The position numbers were made by a program, and so were the translations under genes. Source: Synanceia verrucosa (lineage: Eukaryota; Chordata; Actinopteri; Perciformes; Synanceiidae). Taken from it: DNA of 64,000 nt. Position 1 is the first letter of the stretch, and each line of letters starts with the position of its first letter. The stretch lies in the NCBI GenBank assembly GCA_029721515.1, contig CM056556.1, positions 21,718,169 through 21,782,168 on the forward strand, read 5' to 3'. A model generated the notes under the pieces. That model made no database searches and had not been told where the DNA came from. It saw only the letters and a program-made list of their open reading frames with translations. This document shows positions 20,738 to 33,652 of this stretch, in pieces.

Positions 20738-23700
20738 ATGGTGGAACAGGCTCCGTGGGAGCATATAGGATCCATCTTTGTGCAGCACTACTACCAGATG
20801 TTTGACTCTGACAGATCACAACTTGGATCAATATATGTGAGTGTGACAGAACCATGCTGGACTATAGCTGTACTGTACTTATTAATTCATTTTTCTGTGG
20901 TACCTTCAGCACTAGGTGTGCACATATAACTGAAAGACAGAGCCTGCCCAAAGGCACAATTGATAGAACATACATACATACAACATTTAGCCTCTAGATG
21001 TCACATTTTCCATGCACTTCTCGGCTGTGGTGCCGAGTAGGGCTTTGACTCTGAACTTTGTTATTGGAATATATTTACAAAAATAAAGATATTCGAACGA
21101 ATATTAGGCAGCCCTTAATATTCAATCTGACATTGGCATTATTTTTTGTAAATATGTTTGCTTGTTAAACATGGTTTTCAATTTAGATTCCGAGGCTTTT
21201 TCACACCTGGTGAAGCTGTGAATAGTGAGTTTATTAGCAAGGCTGTTATTGGTCATCCGGGCTCCTGTAGGTGACGTTTGCGTCCTGGTTAGGGCCTATT
21301 TTGCATATCAGAGCAATGGTAGTAACAGTGCCTACAGCAATTACGCCTGCGTTTGAAATCTATACTCCAGACCATCTGAAAAGCAATATTTTGTGCTACT
21401 TTGGGTTGCCAACGGAACAGGGAAAAATCATGCCTAAGGACAAAGTGATATGTAAAATATGTAGGACCAAACTTACATACCTCGCGACAACCAGCAACTT
21501 GAGAGCCCACCTGTAAACACTACATCCCAGTAAGCTGGAAGAGGGGGAGGGATCGGGGGCGAGGCAGGCTATAATCTACACCATGCTATCTCCTTCACGA
21601 GGCCTCTCGTATACCCGTCCAAACAGAGTGAAAGATTTGCTGACACAGTTCGTTTGCGAAGGTATGAGGCCAATTAACGTGATATATGGGAGCGGGTTTC
21701 AAGCTTTCGTCCACAAACTATTTTGATGCCAATATAGGTCTTACTGAAGGCATTTGATAGTCAAAATATTATTAATAAATATTCTCATTTATCCAATATT
21801 AACAAACAAACAAACTTTAAATATGATTTTTGGCCAAAAGTCAAAGCCCTAGTACAGAGGAGCTGGTAGCAAACATTTTGTGACCAGGCAATCTACTTGG
21901 TGAGGGCTTCAAACTCAGGTGCTTTCCCCATGTAAATGACTTTCCTTCTACAGTCATGATATCAATGTGGACGTAACACAGGTATCTAGCCAGAAAACAG
22001 ACATTCCAAAATTAGTATTCCAGTTATATCACAGTTCAGGTGAATTATGGAGGCTTATCTCTAACCAAGCTAGCTTGCTAGTGCTAGCGTTAGCTGATAG
22101 CATAGTAGTTACTATGTAAACGGTACCGTTACCGGACTGCTAACCTGTGTTGCATGTGTTAATGGCATGGTAATATTAGCTCCACACTCATGATAAAAAG
22201 TAAACGGGAACCAACGTCTCAACGTACAGTAACAGTACTTCTTTTTTCTTCACAGACAGGAAGGTAGACAGTTATCTCTAACCAAGCTAGCATTAGAGAT
22301 AAGCCTCCGTAATTCACATGAACAGTAATATTAACTGGAATGCTAATTATGGCTCTACACAACAATACTTAGTGGTAAACAGTGCCAGTGACTCCTCAGA
22401 TGAAGGAAACAGCTCAGGCCGTCAGCGCTGCTCCTCTTCAGGGTGTAATTGACAGCAGAGACCTGTTAATCAAAGAACAGGAGTCTTCCCCAAAGCTTTG
22501 TGTTTTGTTTTGTTTTGTTTTTTTCACCATATATTTAACCATAATTCAGTTAATGAATGTCTTGTTGGTATTATAACCACAGTTTAAATGAACCATTCAG
22601 ACATAAACTCATATTTAGAATGATTACAGAGGTAATACACCAAAGGAGAAAAGGTTAATTTTCCCATAGACTTAAATACAAACAGACTTCTTTTTGAAAC
22701 CACCAGTATTGCCCCCTGCTGGCTGTTGGGGAGAATGCAAGTTTAATTTACTTCTGTATGGGTTTCATTGCCTTTGTTCACAAATAAGCCATTACCAGAC
22801 TAAACACACAAAAACATGAGAACATGACTGAGTGGAAACAGACTGTTTTTTTTGTTTAAAGTGTTATGTTTTTTGTTTTGTTTTTTTAAAAATACTGCAA
22901 AAAATGTGGCTGTTGATTAAGTAGAGAAATTGTTGGCCTATATTTACATTTAAAACGTGTTGCACATTTTCACAGCCTAATGGTGGTATCCATTCTTATT
23001 GAAACCACACAATTTGCTAATTCTTATGAAGAAATTAAATTAATATTAACTGGCCCTGACACTTTCTAATGTGGCCCCTTGGAGAAATTAATTGTCTACC
23101 CCTCCATCCATTTATCCATTGTCTACCGCTTATCCTCATAGGGTCGTGGGGGGGGGCTGGAGCCTATCCCAGCTGTCTTAGGGCGGTACACCTGGACACC
23201 ACCTCATCGCAGGGCACATAGAGACAGACAACCATTCACACTCACATTCAATTTAAATTAGCCAATTAACCTATTTATTATATTTTTGGATGGTGGGAGG
23301 AAAGCCAGAGAGAACCCACGCAGACACAGGGAGAACATGCAAACTCCACACAGAAAGGTCCCGGGCCCGGGATTCGAACCCGGTACCTTCTTGCTGTGAG
23401 GCGACAGTGCTAACCACTACACCACCTGTCCACCCCTCATCTTTGCAAAATACTTACTGTTACTGTCTGTGACTAAAAACTCTTGACTCTTAAAACTTAT
23501 GACTCATTGTCAGATGTGAGGGGGGTGTCCAACTTTATTCTGTCAAAAGTCAACTTATACTTTCTGCATTTTATTTCAGTTTATTGCATCATTTTTTATT
23601 TTTTTTTTACATTAGACCTTGTAACTATGTTAAAATACTTTACATAGTCATGAGTTAGTGTCAGTAATACCTGCCTCAGCTCACTTGTTTTTGGTAAACC

Positions 23701-26700
23701 TTTAATCTGTGAATAGCATTCTCTGCAACTCATTCGTTTCTTTCTCTCTGTGTCTCGCTCCATACAGATTGATTCATCATGCCTCACATGGGAAGGACAA
23801 CAGTACCAGGGGAAACGAGCAATTGTTGAGAAACTCACTGTGAGTTTATCTACTTTATGCTTTTGTTTATGCTACATCCAGAGGTAATGTGTATAATAGG
23901 TTTAGTTGGCACAAGTGATAAACACACTGGCAGTCAGTACGTTTAAATGATGCACACAAGAAACCAGGTTACTCTGAGAAATCTGATTATGGAGGTAATC
24001 AGGAAATCCATTTACAGTGAACTCAGAAAGTATTCAGACCCTTTAATTTTTCACATATTGTGACCTCATGCTTAAACCAAACAATTTCAAACATTTTCTC
24101 ATCAATACACCAGAATGACAAGTAAAAACAGAATTTTAGAAATGTTGCAAATTTATTAAAAAGGAAAAGTGTGAATATTGTATTGACATACCCCCTGTAC
24201 TGGATTTGGCCAAATACAGTGTTGCAACTCGGCGGGTGGTCTGTCCCAAAATCCAAGTACACATGGAGTTCATTTAATTCAGATAATGGTCAGCGACCTG
24301 GCTGACTCCACTATGCTAGGTGGCGCTGTAGCACTTTAAAAGAGTGGTGTTAGAACTACTTCTAGTTGACGGCTACATAACAGCAACAATGATCTGCTCT
24401 GTCTCCTCATCCATCCAAAAGTGAGTTGTTGATTTCTTCAAAGCCATGGTATCGTTTGACTTTTCTGGCAACAACATTACTAATTATGACGGTGTCTGTG
24501 TCCGGTGGAAATTCTCGAGCATGCACAGAAAGCAAATACAATAATTTAGCATTCGCAAGAGGCACAAAGCTGATTAACTACATCTTAAGCCTGGGGTTTC
24601 TATCGTATTCCCGAATTCGGTCCTGATAAGATCGTTAGCCTGTGCACATGAATTTGATACGAGTTGGATGCCTTTATTACTGTAAAATATAAAGTTTTCC
24701 AGAATATAGTTCATGATAATTTTGACTGATTTTGAAAGTCTGACTTGATTTTAGTGTCTTGTATACCTGGTTTCATTTTCCTCTTGTTTATTTGCCCTCT
24801 ATTCATGTGTGTGCCAGGGTCTACCCTTCACAAAAATAGGGCATAGAATAACAACGCACGACCACCAGCCGACTCCAGACTGCTGTATCTTGAGTATGGT
24901 TGTTGGACAGCTAAAAGTAAGTAGCAGCTTCTTAAAGACCTTATTTTGAAGCATATGCCATGTATCATATTGTGACAATATATTATGTCCCATATTGAAT
25001 TCTAAATTAAGTTTTTACCTGTTTTCATATTATTTCTGTTGCCATACTGTGAAAACTATAACAAACTATTTAAGAAGTACTCCTCTGTGTGGTACTTCTA
25101 GTGTGGTTTATGCTTGTCTTTTTTGTCCTTGATGGCTGTTAATATTCAATTCTGACCATATAAAACAACTACTAGATATGTTTTAATCAGCCATGTATTA
25201 GCCCATATTTTCATACTGTGAAAATAAGCTCAACAAAGAAGCAGTTTAAAAATAAAATGATAGGTTAGTCGGTCTGAATTGTGTGTTTGTCAAATTAAAA
25301 ATCTGTGTGGGTCATAGGACTGTAGCCTGCTGAATAGTTTGAAGCTTCATTTGTAACAGTGACATTGAATTATTTTTGCCCAACAACCAGTCATGATGTA
25401 CATACGCACAAGAACTCTGCCTGGTGTTTGCACTCACTTGAGCCTTTCCTGGAGTCCAGAGTGTTTTTTTTAATGCTGGGTTATGGTAACATTGTGGCAT
25501 AACACATCACTCAACATAACACCATCTGTACATCAATACTGCAGCAGTGTTATTGTTTATTATTTGCAATATGCTACAGCATTACATTTAAAAAAGACTC
25601 ACTGTATTTAACGTCATAGACGGGGTGCGACATTAACCAGGGTGCCCGAATGCCCGGGGCAAGTAAAAATAACCTGAGGGCCAGCAGACCCTGTGCAGAC
25701 ATGCCAGATCAGGCCAGCAGTGCAGACTCAGATTTGTTTTGTTTCTAATCGTGTGTAGTTGCTCACCTGTTTCTGCCACAGCGTGGCAGTGAATTGTAGC
25801 TGGTGATGAATGGTGAAACCTTGTGTTTCCTAGGGTCAAAAATGACCCACTCAGTATATTTAACAGCAGAGAAAACACCATAAATTACCTTTTTTGTATT
25901 TTGTAGTTGAATTGTACAGTATATAAGCATATATCACTTGTTTCCCTTAAATAAAATTTTCTTAGGCCATACAAGTACTGTATCTTGTTAAATGATGTCT
26001 AGACTAGGGCTGCTCGATTATGGAAAAAATCATTATCATGATTATTTTGGTCAATATTGAAATCACGATTATTCAAACGATTGTTTTTGAGTTCTGATGC
26101 ATTTATTAAGCATTTTTCTTTCTCTCAAAAAATAACACTTTGTTATTGGTTCTTTGCGCAAAAGAATCAAAGCATACCATTCACAATTCACCCAAAACTC
26201 ACAATTACACTATGGTCCAAAAGGTTGGAAGCAAGATTGAATTAGTAAAAACAGATCATTGGTGTACTTTGCAACAAATGATTATTATATAAAGAGAAGG
26301 GATGCACTGATCCAATATTGTTGTCAGTATTGGTTCCGATATTGAAGAAAATTCTAGATCGGGTATCGTGACTATGGGCCTGATCCATTGAGGCAGATCT
26401 ATTGAGTGTGCTGTGAGTGATGTCATGCGCTGGCGACGGCCTGCGCAGAGGCTCATATTTATTCACAAAGTGGAGCGAGCAAAGCTTTGTTGTATTTTTT
26501 TTTTTTTTTATAGGGATGTAAAAATTAGCGAGTTAACGCGACAGCATGTGCGACAGTAACTTTACTTGGACAAACTGCCTGAAATGTTCCAGAGACTTGC
26601 TGATGGGTCATGAAGCAGAACTCCATTCAAAAGATCAAGGAAACTAAAAATGCAGTCATAACTAACGATCAAACATGCTGATAAAATTAGATGAATCGTC

Positions 26701-28487
26701 TTTTCTGAATCTGTCCAAGCTTCTCCTGTAATTCAGCAAACAAAAAATCCGGCCAAGTTAGCAAGTTATTAAAGTATTAATTTGTAACGTGAAATGGAGG
26801 AAAAGGAAAAGAGAGAGACGTTCTTTTCGTAAACACAGTGCTTATTACAGCTAATGTGAAGTCGCTCTAATTTAGCAGCTTATACAAGATAAACTTTATT
26901 CAGCCTGAAGGAAATTATTTCATTCATTTCAATTATTATTTCAAATTAAGTCATACAAGGTAGTATAAGAGTAGTAGGGAGTTTGAAAAAATATTTATAT
27001 TGATAAAATGACATGTTGTAATAATTAGTGTTACAGAGAGAGAGAAGTCTGATGGCATTAGTAAATTAGTAATTCAGTTAATTTATCTGTTTATTTGTTC
27101 AAAAAAAAAATAGATAAATGTTTAAGTCAAGTTTGAAGTGACTTGCACAAAATGATCCCAGTCTTTTCCACACAGTGAGACAGTTTATTAGGTAATTCAG
27201 CACTGTTTTTCTGTATCAGATCAGTGTCGGGCAGTACTAAACCTCAGAGGTCGGAAGTGAAAAAAATGGAGCATGCATCGTTAATAAAGAATAACTTATC
27301 AGAACTACTGTAATTATCAGATATTTGTTGTTGTTTTTTTCTTGCTTAGACTTTGCTTGTTTCAAAGTAACCTCCTGTGGCTTTAACAACAGCATGGCAT
27401 ATATGAGGCATTTATTCCACAAGATTTTTAAGGTATGTGCCAGGAATTACATTCCAAGCTTTCTTAAGTTCATCAATAAGAGACTGAAGATTTGTGGGAT
27501 GTGCATTTCTGACTGATCGATCCAATTCATACCACAAAAGCTCAATTGGAGAGAGGTCTGGAGACTGAGGGGGCCAAACCATCTTTTGAAGAACACCTGT
27601 TTTGTCTTGGTAACCCTGACAGAGCTTTTTCTGCTATCATAACTTCCTGTTTCTTCTAGTCTCTCTCCTTTGTTGGACACCATTAGGCAATTTGCAATTT
27701 CTCTTTCAGTGTATCTTTCTTTCCTCAGTGTACAAATATGTATTCTTGTTTCCTCACTCAGTTACTTCTTTCTAGCCATTCCTGCAGTAGTTTGTGAGAG
27801 ATTTGAATGCAGGTGAGATTATTTGGATTTTTGTCCGCAGACTCTCTAAAGCCAAAGTGATTTTTTTTTTTAACTTTTGCACTTAAGCTGTGACTCTTGC
27901 AAATCTTCTCGACCCTATAACTAAGCCCTTCTTTTATTTTGTTGACATTTATTCAGCAATGGTCTGGTAACATCAATGTATAACTGAAGGTAAATTGAGG
28001 AAAATGGTGCATATGAATGAAGGCAAAGGCTGAGCATGTAGTAACTACATCCCAAAATACAACTCATGCTGCAGAAAGGCATTGTGAACAGAAACTTGAA
28101 GGTGCTTCTAAACATTTAGCCTGTAGTGTACCAGGCAGGGCAAGTAAGAAAAATCTTTACATCAGACCCTGATAAACATGACCACCATTTGTGTGACAAT
28201 TAAGTTAGCATTGATTGAAAATGCAGACAAATTTAAGCCAAGGCAACACCTGGGTGACACTGGCACAGAAGGAATTACATGACTGTTTACTAACAGTATA
28301 CTGATGTGTAAAACTGATAAATGAAATCACCAGACTGCTAATATTTTCCTGAACCGTTTCTGTTTGTTTGCAGGCAGATGACGACCCTATCATGGGCTTC
28401 CATCAGAGTTTCATCCTGAAAAACATAAACGATGCATGGGTGTGCACCAATGACATGTTCAGGTTGGCCATTCACAACTTTGGCTAA
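20738..28487 (+). CDS. nutf2: NUTF2 (nuclear transport factor 2), four coding exons
   Basis: NTF2 is a small homodimer that carries RanGDP through the nuclear pore into the nucleus. Exons: 20738-20836, 23768-23839, 24818-24916, 28374-28487. They join in phase 0 throughout and give 127 residues, the same as mammalian NUTF2. Key residues are present: W7 (FxFG nucleoporin binding), W41-E42 in CLTWEG, H66, and D92/D94 in ADDDP (RanGDP contacts). The ending CTNDMFRLAIHNFG is near identical to the vertebrate protein. The start was chosen by match of length and of the W7 position. Intron 1 contains a 5.6-kb antisense DIRS retrotransposon. A divergent second copy lies 7 kb downstream. Confidence 0.97.
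21037..21850 (+). mobile_element. Internally deleted hAT-like element carrying a BED zinc finger
   Basis: Ends TAGGGCTTTGACT (left) and AGTCAAAGCCCTA (right) are perfect inverted repeats. They are flanked by 8-base near-duplicates, GTGCCGAG and GTACAGAG, as expected of hAT. A frame at 21271-21516 encodes a BED-finger-like segment (KVICKICRTKLTY ... SNLRAHL) as in ZBED-type hAT transposases, then stops. The catalytic domain is missing. It sits in NUTF2 intron 2, counting the leader exon. Confidence 0.8.
21860..23090. other. NUTF2 intron, no gene seen
   Basis: AT-rich non-coding DNA. Two near-identical blocks around 22040-22075 and 22262-22300 (CTCTAACCAAGCTAG in both; one carries CTTATCTCTAACC, the other an inverted GATAAGCCTCC) hint at a degraded inverted repeat. 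Poly-T/GTTTT tracts occur at 22495-22525 and 22845-22890. Confidence 0.4.
23097..23436 (-). mobile_element. Family A tRNA-derived repeat, minus orientation
   Basis: Reads inverted: CCATCCATTTATCCATTGTC at the left (tail) and GGGATTCGAACCCGG ... GCTAACCACTACACCACC at the right (tRNA-like head). Confidence 0.85.
24016..24200. mobile_element. Tc1-like terminal fragment, shared with the second NUTF2 copy
   Basis: GAAAGTATTCAGACCCTTTA and the following 160 bases are a Tc1-like end common in fish. The same sequence lies at the equivalent position at 37050-37215, 3' of the corresponding exon. It therefore predates the duplication. Confidence 0.7.
24285..24640 (-). mobile_element. Probable MITE with Myb/SANT-like coding relic
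   Basis: On the minus strand an ATG at 24447 opens MALKKSTTHFWMDEETEQII before a stop. This resembles the start of Myb/SANT-like proteins carried by Harbinger elements. It is absent from the paralogous intron at 37500-37750, consistent with insertion here. Ends are not clear. Confidence 0.4.
25020..25990. other. NUTF2 last intron, no feature recognised
   Basis: AT-rich intronic DNA without a convincing coding or repeat signal by eye. Confidence 0.4.
25997..26300 (+). mobile_element. hAT-like terminal fragment
   Basis: AGGGCTGCTCGATTATGGAA followed by ATCACGATTATT-type sequence matches a fish hAT terminal region. The opposite end was not found. Confidence 0.5.
26307..27280. mobile_element. 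hAT-like non-autonomous element
   Basis: Left end GGGATGCACTGATCCAATAT, with a TCAGTATTGGTTCCGATATT continuation. The right end region reads CAGTACTAAACCTCAGAGGT ... GCATGCATCGTTAA, a degenerate complement of the left. Both are typical of fish hAT MITEs. A poly-T run lies at 26490-26510. No transposase frame. Confidence 0.5.
27325..27700 (-). pseudogene. Tc1-like transposase relic (C-terminal part)
   Basis: On the minus strand the sequence reads a Tc1 signature, VWPPQSPDLSPIELLWYEL, followed by an intact-looking C-terminal segment ending near 27340. Upstream is interrupted. The same transposase family occurs in the opposite orientation at 34790-35345. Ends were not identified. Confidence 0.75.
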
Positions 28488-29270
28488 ACCCCCTACCCGA
28501 CACTCTGGTGGGGCAGCCATTGTGAAGGGCACCATGTGACGAGGTATGGAGGGAGGGGAAGGAGGAGTCGAGGATGGTAGAGAAGAGATAACACTCATCC
28601 CTCCCTCCTGTTGTCTCATTCACGCCTCGCTTGACAAAACGACCAAACACCGGATTCTAGATGTCAATCACTGAACCTCATCCAGGTGGGTTGTCAGACC
28701 ACCCCAGCCAGTAGAACTGTGACGTGTTTCTTTGCCGAGAGCCGGCCAACCAATCAGAAGCCCCCTTGTCTGCCACCACGGTGATCTGCATGACGCCATT
28801 GCAATATCTACACTCAAGACGAACTGCTGACCGACGCCATTAACTTGTGCTCTGTACTCTTCTTTACTTAATTCTGACCCTTTTTACTCGTTGACTCGGT
28901 TCTGTTTTTGCACCATTGCTGACTGGTTCACAGATCCATGTGCAGGTTCAGAGTCATCCTCATCGGCTCCTCGTGTTATCAGTTGTTGGTTTGTTTTAGA
29001 TGCCCTCCATGTGTGTTGCCTTAGTGTTTTACTGAATTTTATTTTCCTTTACACAATTGTTAACTTTGCCATGCATTTGCTCCCATGCTAGGTTTTGCTC
29101 TCGCAAACCAAAGAGTCATGGAGGACAAAGTTTAACCAAGCTGTGAGACTGACTGACTCTCTCGCTCTCGCTCGCTCTCTCTCTCTCTATTCTGTCTTTC
29201 TCCTTCTCTGTCACACACAGTTTATGGACTACAGCCACGATAGACAATAAAACCTGGACTTTTTTTTCTT
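28488..29270 (+). other. nutf2: NUTF2 3'UTR and polyadenylation signal
   Basis: Follows the NUTF2 stop. AATAAA at 29247-29252 (CAATAAAACCTGGAC) is the likely poly(A) signal. A CT-rich tract at 29155-29200 (CTCTCGCTCGCTCTCT) lies just before it. The same 3'UTR with a roughly 300-base internal loss and no CT tract follows the second copy. Confidence 0.7.
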
Positions 29271-29879
29271 AATGGTGTGGCCTTTGTCTCTCCAGATCAA
29301 ATGGCTGATTGCTTTTCTCCAGTCCTCCAATTAACTCTCCATAGTTCATCATATTACAGGTGTTATAATTCAGCGCATATCATTTTTGCAAATGTTTTAG
29401 CAAGGATCAGCTGGAAAAAATTACAATACCTAGATTTTAATTTATTGTTTTAGAATCAAATAAAAGAGCGTCAGCCATCCGACCAGATTGTAGTCTGGCT
29501 GATACTGACCTTATTAAGCAAACTGTGTGTTGACCTGATGTGACTGATCCACATTAAATAGTTTGTCAGTGTTATTCTGAAATCCACATTGTTGCATTTT
29601 ATTAAATCATGAGGGTTGCTGATAGCTTATAATTTTTTGTACAGCAAACCCATGGCTTTGTGTGTACCTTGCTCAATGCTTAAATAACAAGGCCAATGAC
29701 TGAGGTATGCTGATTTCAAATTTGGGAAGCATTAGAAATATCATGAATTGCTGTAAGCAATTCATAAAGCATTAATAAGTTTGTTCCTTTCGCCATAAGG
29801 GGTCGGCAGCATTTACCTGCCCGTGGCATAAAACACTCTTAATGACGTTGATTTGCTACATAAGTAAATATGTATGCAA
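29271..29879. other. 3' flank of NUTF2, shared with 38676-39090
   Basis: Non-coding. Blocks such as GGTGTGGCCTTTG, ATCCGACC...GATTGTAGTCTGGC and TTCAAATTTGGGAAGC recur in order at 38676-39093. Similarity stops near 29730, which is probably one edge of the duplicated unit. Confidence 0.6.
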
Positions 29880-29935
29880 CCGCATTATATCATTGACAGC
29901 TCACTCTGAAGGTGTGTCGTAAAGACCTGCAGTAT

Positions 29936-30032
29936 GCAAGCCAGCCTGTTTTTCTGCCTTTCCTTTACGTTTGACGCACTCATCCACGACAGGATTGTGG
30001 TCCTGGAGAGCCAGAAAAACAGGCTGGCTTGC
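29936..30032. repeat. Perfect 21-bp inverted repeat around a 55-bp loop
   Basis: 29936-29956 is the exact inverted complement of 30012-30032; the shared core is CCAGCCTGTTTTTCTG. Part of the right arm recurs at 32694-32714. It lies at the joint between the TSNAXIP1 exon relic and the next duplicated block, so it may mark a rearrangement junction. Confidence 0.8.
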
Positions 30033-31298
30033 AAACTGCAATTTGCGACTACATGTTGTAAGCGGTTTCCAAGCCAATCTGCATTCTGCCAAATGCAACT
30101 GTATTTATCTCGACACCCTTGTGTTTTTGGTGTACTGCATTTGACATACTATGTAGTGAGACATACTGAATTGGTTAATACTCTCATGGTAGTTTGGGTA
30201 TGTCAAGTGCGTATACACAAAAAATACTAAGATGTCCTTCTGTATCTGGTAATAGTACTTGTGATATAGTTGAAATTACCACAACAATTGTACAAAACTA
30301 GATTATTGAAATGGTTGAGTAACTCAAACATCAAGGTACAACAAACATAAATGTCCAAGTCCAAACATTTTCTTACACAAAGCCACACATATATTTGTAG
30401 AATATTCCCTCAGGATTGTACTGTATGAGGTGTGAGCTGATCACCATTTACAAGGACAGGTGGTGGCAGGTGAGGCTGGAAGAAAATATGTACCATGGAT
30501 TATCGTTCTATCTTTGACATGAGTAAGTCAAACATCAAAGTACAGCAAACATAAATGTACTAAACTAGCAAGTACAGACCACAGGCGTCTGCTGTAGGTA
30601 ATGCTAAAGGACTCACACCTGAGTCCCATATACACTATATTGCCAAAAGTATTCGCTCACCTGCCTTGACTCGCATATGAACTTAAGTGACATGCCATTC
30701 CTAATCCATAGGGTTCAATATGACGTCGGTCCACCCTTTGCAGCTATAACAGCTTCAACTTCAATTTTTGACCATTCTTCCAGAAGTGTATTTGTGAGGT
30801 CACACACTGATGTTGGATGAGAAGGTCTGGCTCTCAGTCTCTGCTCTAATTCATCCCAAAGGTGTTCTGTCGGGTTGAGGTCAGGACTCTGTGCAGGCCA
30901 GTCAAGTTCATCCACACCAGACTCTGTCATCCATGTCTTTATGGACCTTGCTTTGTGCACTGGTGCACAGTCATGTTGGAAGAGGAAGGGGTCAGCTCCA
31001 AACTGTTCCCACAAAGTTGGGAGCATGGAATTGTCCAAAATGTCTTGGCATGCTGAAGCATTCAGAGTTCCTTTCACTAGAACTAAGGGACCAAGCCCAG
31101 CTCCTGAAAAACAACTTCAAACCATAATCCCTCCTCCACCAAACTTTACACTTGGCACAATGCAGTCCGACAAGTATTGTTCTCCTGGCAACCACCAAAC
31201 CCAGATTCGTCCACCAGATTGCCAGATGGAGAAGCATGATTCGTCACTCCAGAGAACACTGCTCTAGAGTCCAGTGGCGCTGTGCTTTACACCACTGC

Positions 31299-31613
31299 AC
31301 TGGAGCCTATCCCAGCTATCTTAGGGTGAAAGGCAGGGTACACCCTGGACAAGTGGCCACCTCATCACAGGGCACATACAGACAGACAACCACTCACACT
31401 CACATTCACACCTACGGTAAATTTAAATTAGCCAGTTAACCTAATCGCTATACATGTTTTTGGATGGTGGGAGGAAGCCGGAGTACCCGGAGAGAACCGA
31501 ACGCAGACACGGGGAGAACATGCAAACTACACACAGAAAGACCCCGGGCTGAGAATCGAACCCTTCTTGTTGTGAGGCAACGGTGCTAACCACTGCACCA
31601 CCGTGCCGCCCCC
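31299..31613 (-). mobile_element. Family A tRNA-derived repeat, minus orientation
   Basis: Runs from GGAGCCTATCCCAGCTATCT to GCTAACCACTGCACCACCGT. Starts exactly where the left Tc1 half ends. Confidence 0.85.
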
Positions 31614-32607
31614 TTTCTTTAACTTATTTAAATATTAAAACTACTTTGCTTCACTTTATTATTTTTTTTTTTAGTTCCACACTCTGAAGAACAATACCAA
31701 ACACCAATATGATAGTAAAACCACTAAACAAAACTGATCAATTGAGTTGAGGCATGTAGGTCTACAACAGCCAAACCTATACATAGATGTATATGTAGAG
31801 TTATTCACAGGGGGGCTCTGCCTGTGGACTGACCTTTAGCATGATAAACTTTACTTATACAACAAAAGACCTCTTGAATTCTATTATATGTTGTTCTCAG
31901 CAAGGTAACAGTAAAAAGGATTGAACTTGTGAACACAAAGTGTATTAAACATTAATGGACCCAAGGTGTTGCCAAGGAACTCTTGAAATGCACTAAATGA
32001 AGCATTTCAGACAAGGGTAAATACAGCTTGTAGATTACATTTTGAACATTACAGCATGTGACCATGTTCCAGTCGGAACATACAATTTAAGTATGACCCT
32101 AAATAATTGCTTTATATGGGGCCTTAAACAGTAAATAGTGTGGTAGTCTCGGTATTTGAACACAGAACATACAGGCTCTGATCATCCAGGCCCCTCACAC
32201 TTCCTGCTCTTCCTTAGACAGCTCCGCCTCCGGCCCGCCTCTTCACAATGATATTGTATTTCTTAAAAAAAATCTTACCCACTGACTTACGATTTATCGT
32301 TAAGGCTTTGACAAAGTCTGTAACGAAATAAGTATGGCCCTTATGCAGTGATTTAGCTTAGCATAAAGACTGTAAACAGAGGAAAAAGCTTACCTGGCCA
32401 GAGATCAAAACTCGACCTACTGTACTAGCACCTTTAAAGCTCACCAATTAACTGTAGATTCATGAGGATGAGTTAGTTTGATCCATACAGAAATACGGTA
32501 GAAACTATGTCAGGAAGTTATAAATAAGAGGCTCAACCAAACACCTAAACTTTATAGTAAGTATCCAAAGTTAAGAGTATTTGTTCTGAAATTTGTATAT
32601 TGTAAAG

Positions 32608-32664
32608 AAGAGGTTAAGGATCATGTGGAGCTGCAGCTCAAGGTGTGTCATAAAGCCCTGCAGT
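32608..32664 (+). pseudogene. Relic of TSNAXIP1 exon 7
   Basis: After the same acceptor (TATTGTAAAG) the sequence AAGAGGTTAAGGATCATGTG copies exon 7 of TSNAXIP1 at 6794. It has an internal 6-base loss and then diverges. No other exon is in phase around it, so it is non-functional. It supports the duplication. Confidence 0.8.
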
Positions 32665-32717
32665 CTTTGGCTCTCACACATCCACGACAGGAGAGCCAGA
32701 AAAACAGGCTGGCCCGT

Positions 32718-32843
32718 CGAAAATTTGTCTAGGCTACAATTCACACAAACCACCGGGGCTGTTAGGCTTTAAGGGCATGCTCTTATAGGGGAGCGGACAC
32801 TCCAGTGTGATCAAGAAGCAGCCCTCTGTATTGGTAAGAGGTA
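32718..32843 (+). other. Paralogue of the NUTF2 leader exon
   Basis: GGGGAGCGGACACTCCA and GGTAAGAGGTAAGT match 13983-14045. The tandem donors are conserved. It could serve as the leader exon of the second NUTF2 copy, 2.6 kb upstream of its start codon. Confidence 0.55.
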
Positions 32844-33564
32844 AGTTTTTATCACTTATTTGTAGGGAACCGTCTCATTAATATTGAATAGGAACTTGTG
32901 CGACAAGAAAAAGTGCTGGTTTCGTGTGGCATTTAAGCAACTATAAGGGAGTATAAGTAGTCAGTCGACCAGTCCAGATGATAAAAAATTCAAACCCATA
33001 GCTTGACTTTGAGCATAAGTGCTGCAGCACAACCATAGCATGATCCCCAGCTGAGAGAAAAAAGAAAATTGGTATTGAATTTGAGCAATTTAATGTGTTA
33101 GAAACATTGTTTTGAATCTTGATAATATGAGTGCATACACTGCTGTATAGTTGCTGCAAATGAGTTGTTTTTGGATTGGGAGAAACCGGCTATAACACAC
33201 TGGAAAGAGCCAGATGCACTTGCAAGGAGTTTTTATTGCAGGTATTGCTTATCCTTCTCATGGCTCCAAATACACTTGGAGTTCCTCCAGCACAAAATTC
33301 AAAATTTCAAAATGGGGAGGCTGTTGTATCCATTTATATGAGGCCCCAAACATATTCATGTTAGTTGTTATTGCCACAAATTTGTGGCTAATGTTTCATT
33401 GCTCTGAGATTGTTCCAGGAACAAGTGTATGGTTGTGTTGTAGCGCATGACTGCTGTCATGTCACCTAAGCAGAGAACCGTTGCTGCCTGTTCAAACTTG
33501 TAGAATAGTTTAAATATTTGTTTTTCACAGTCTGGTGGTGTGGTTACATGGTGACATGTGTGTG

Positions 33565-33617
<53 letters not shown>

Positions 33618-33650
33618 ATATATATACACACACATATATATTCGTATATA
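33565..33650. repeat. (TA)n/(TG)n compound microsatellite
   Basis: TATATA, then TGTGTG, then TATATACACACA tracts. Confidence 0.95.
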
Positions 33651-33652
33651 TT

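Noticed and set aside
29934..30230. 98-codon plus-strand frame
   Set aside because: Spans the inverted repeat and a duplicated non-coding block; the homologous block at 13360 has no matching frame.
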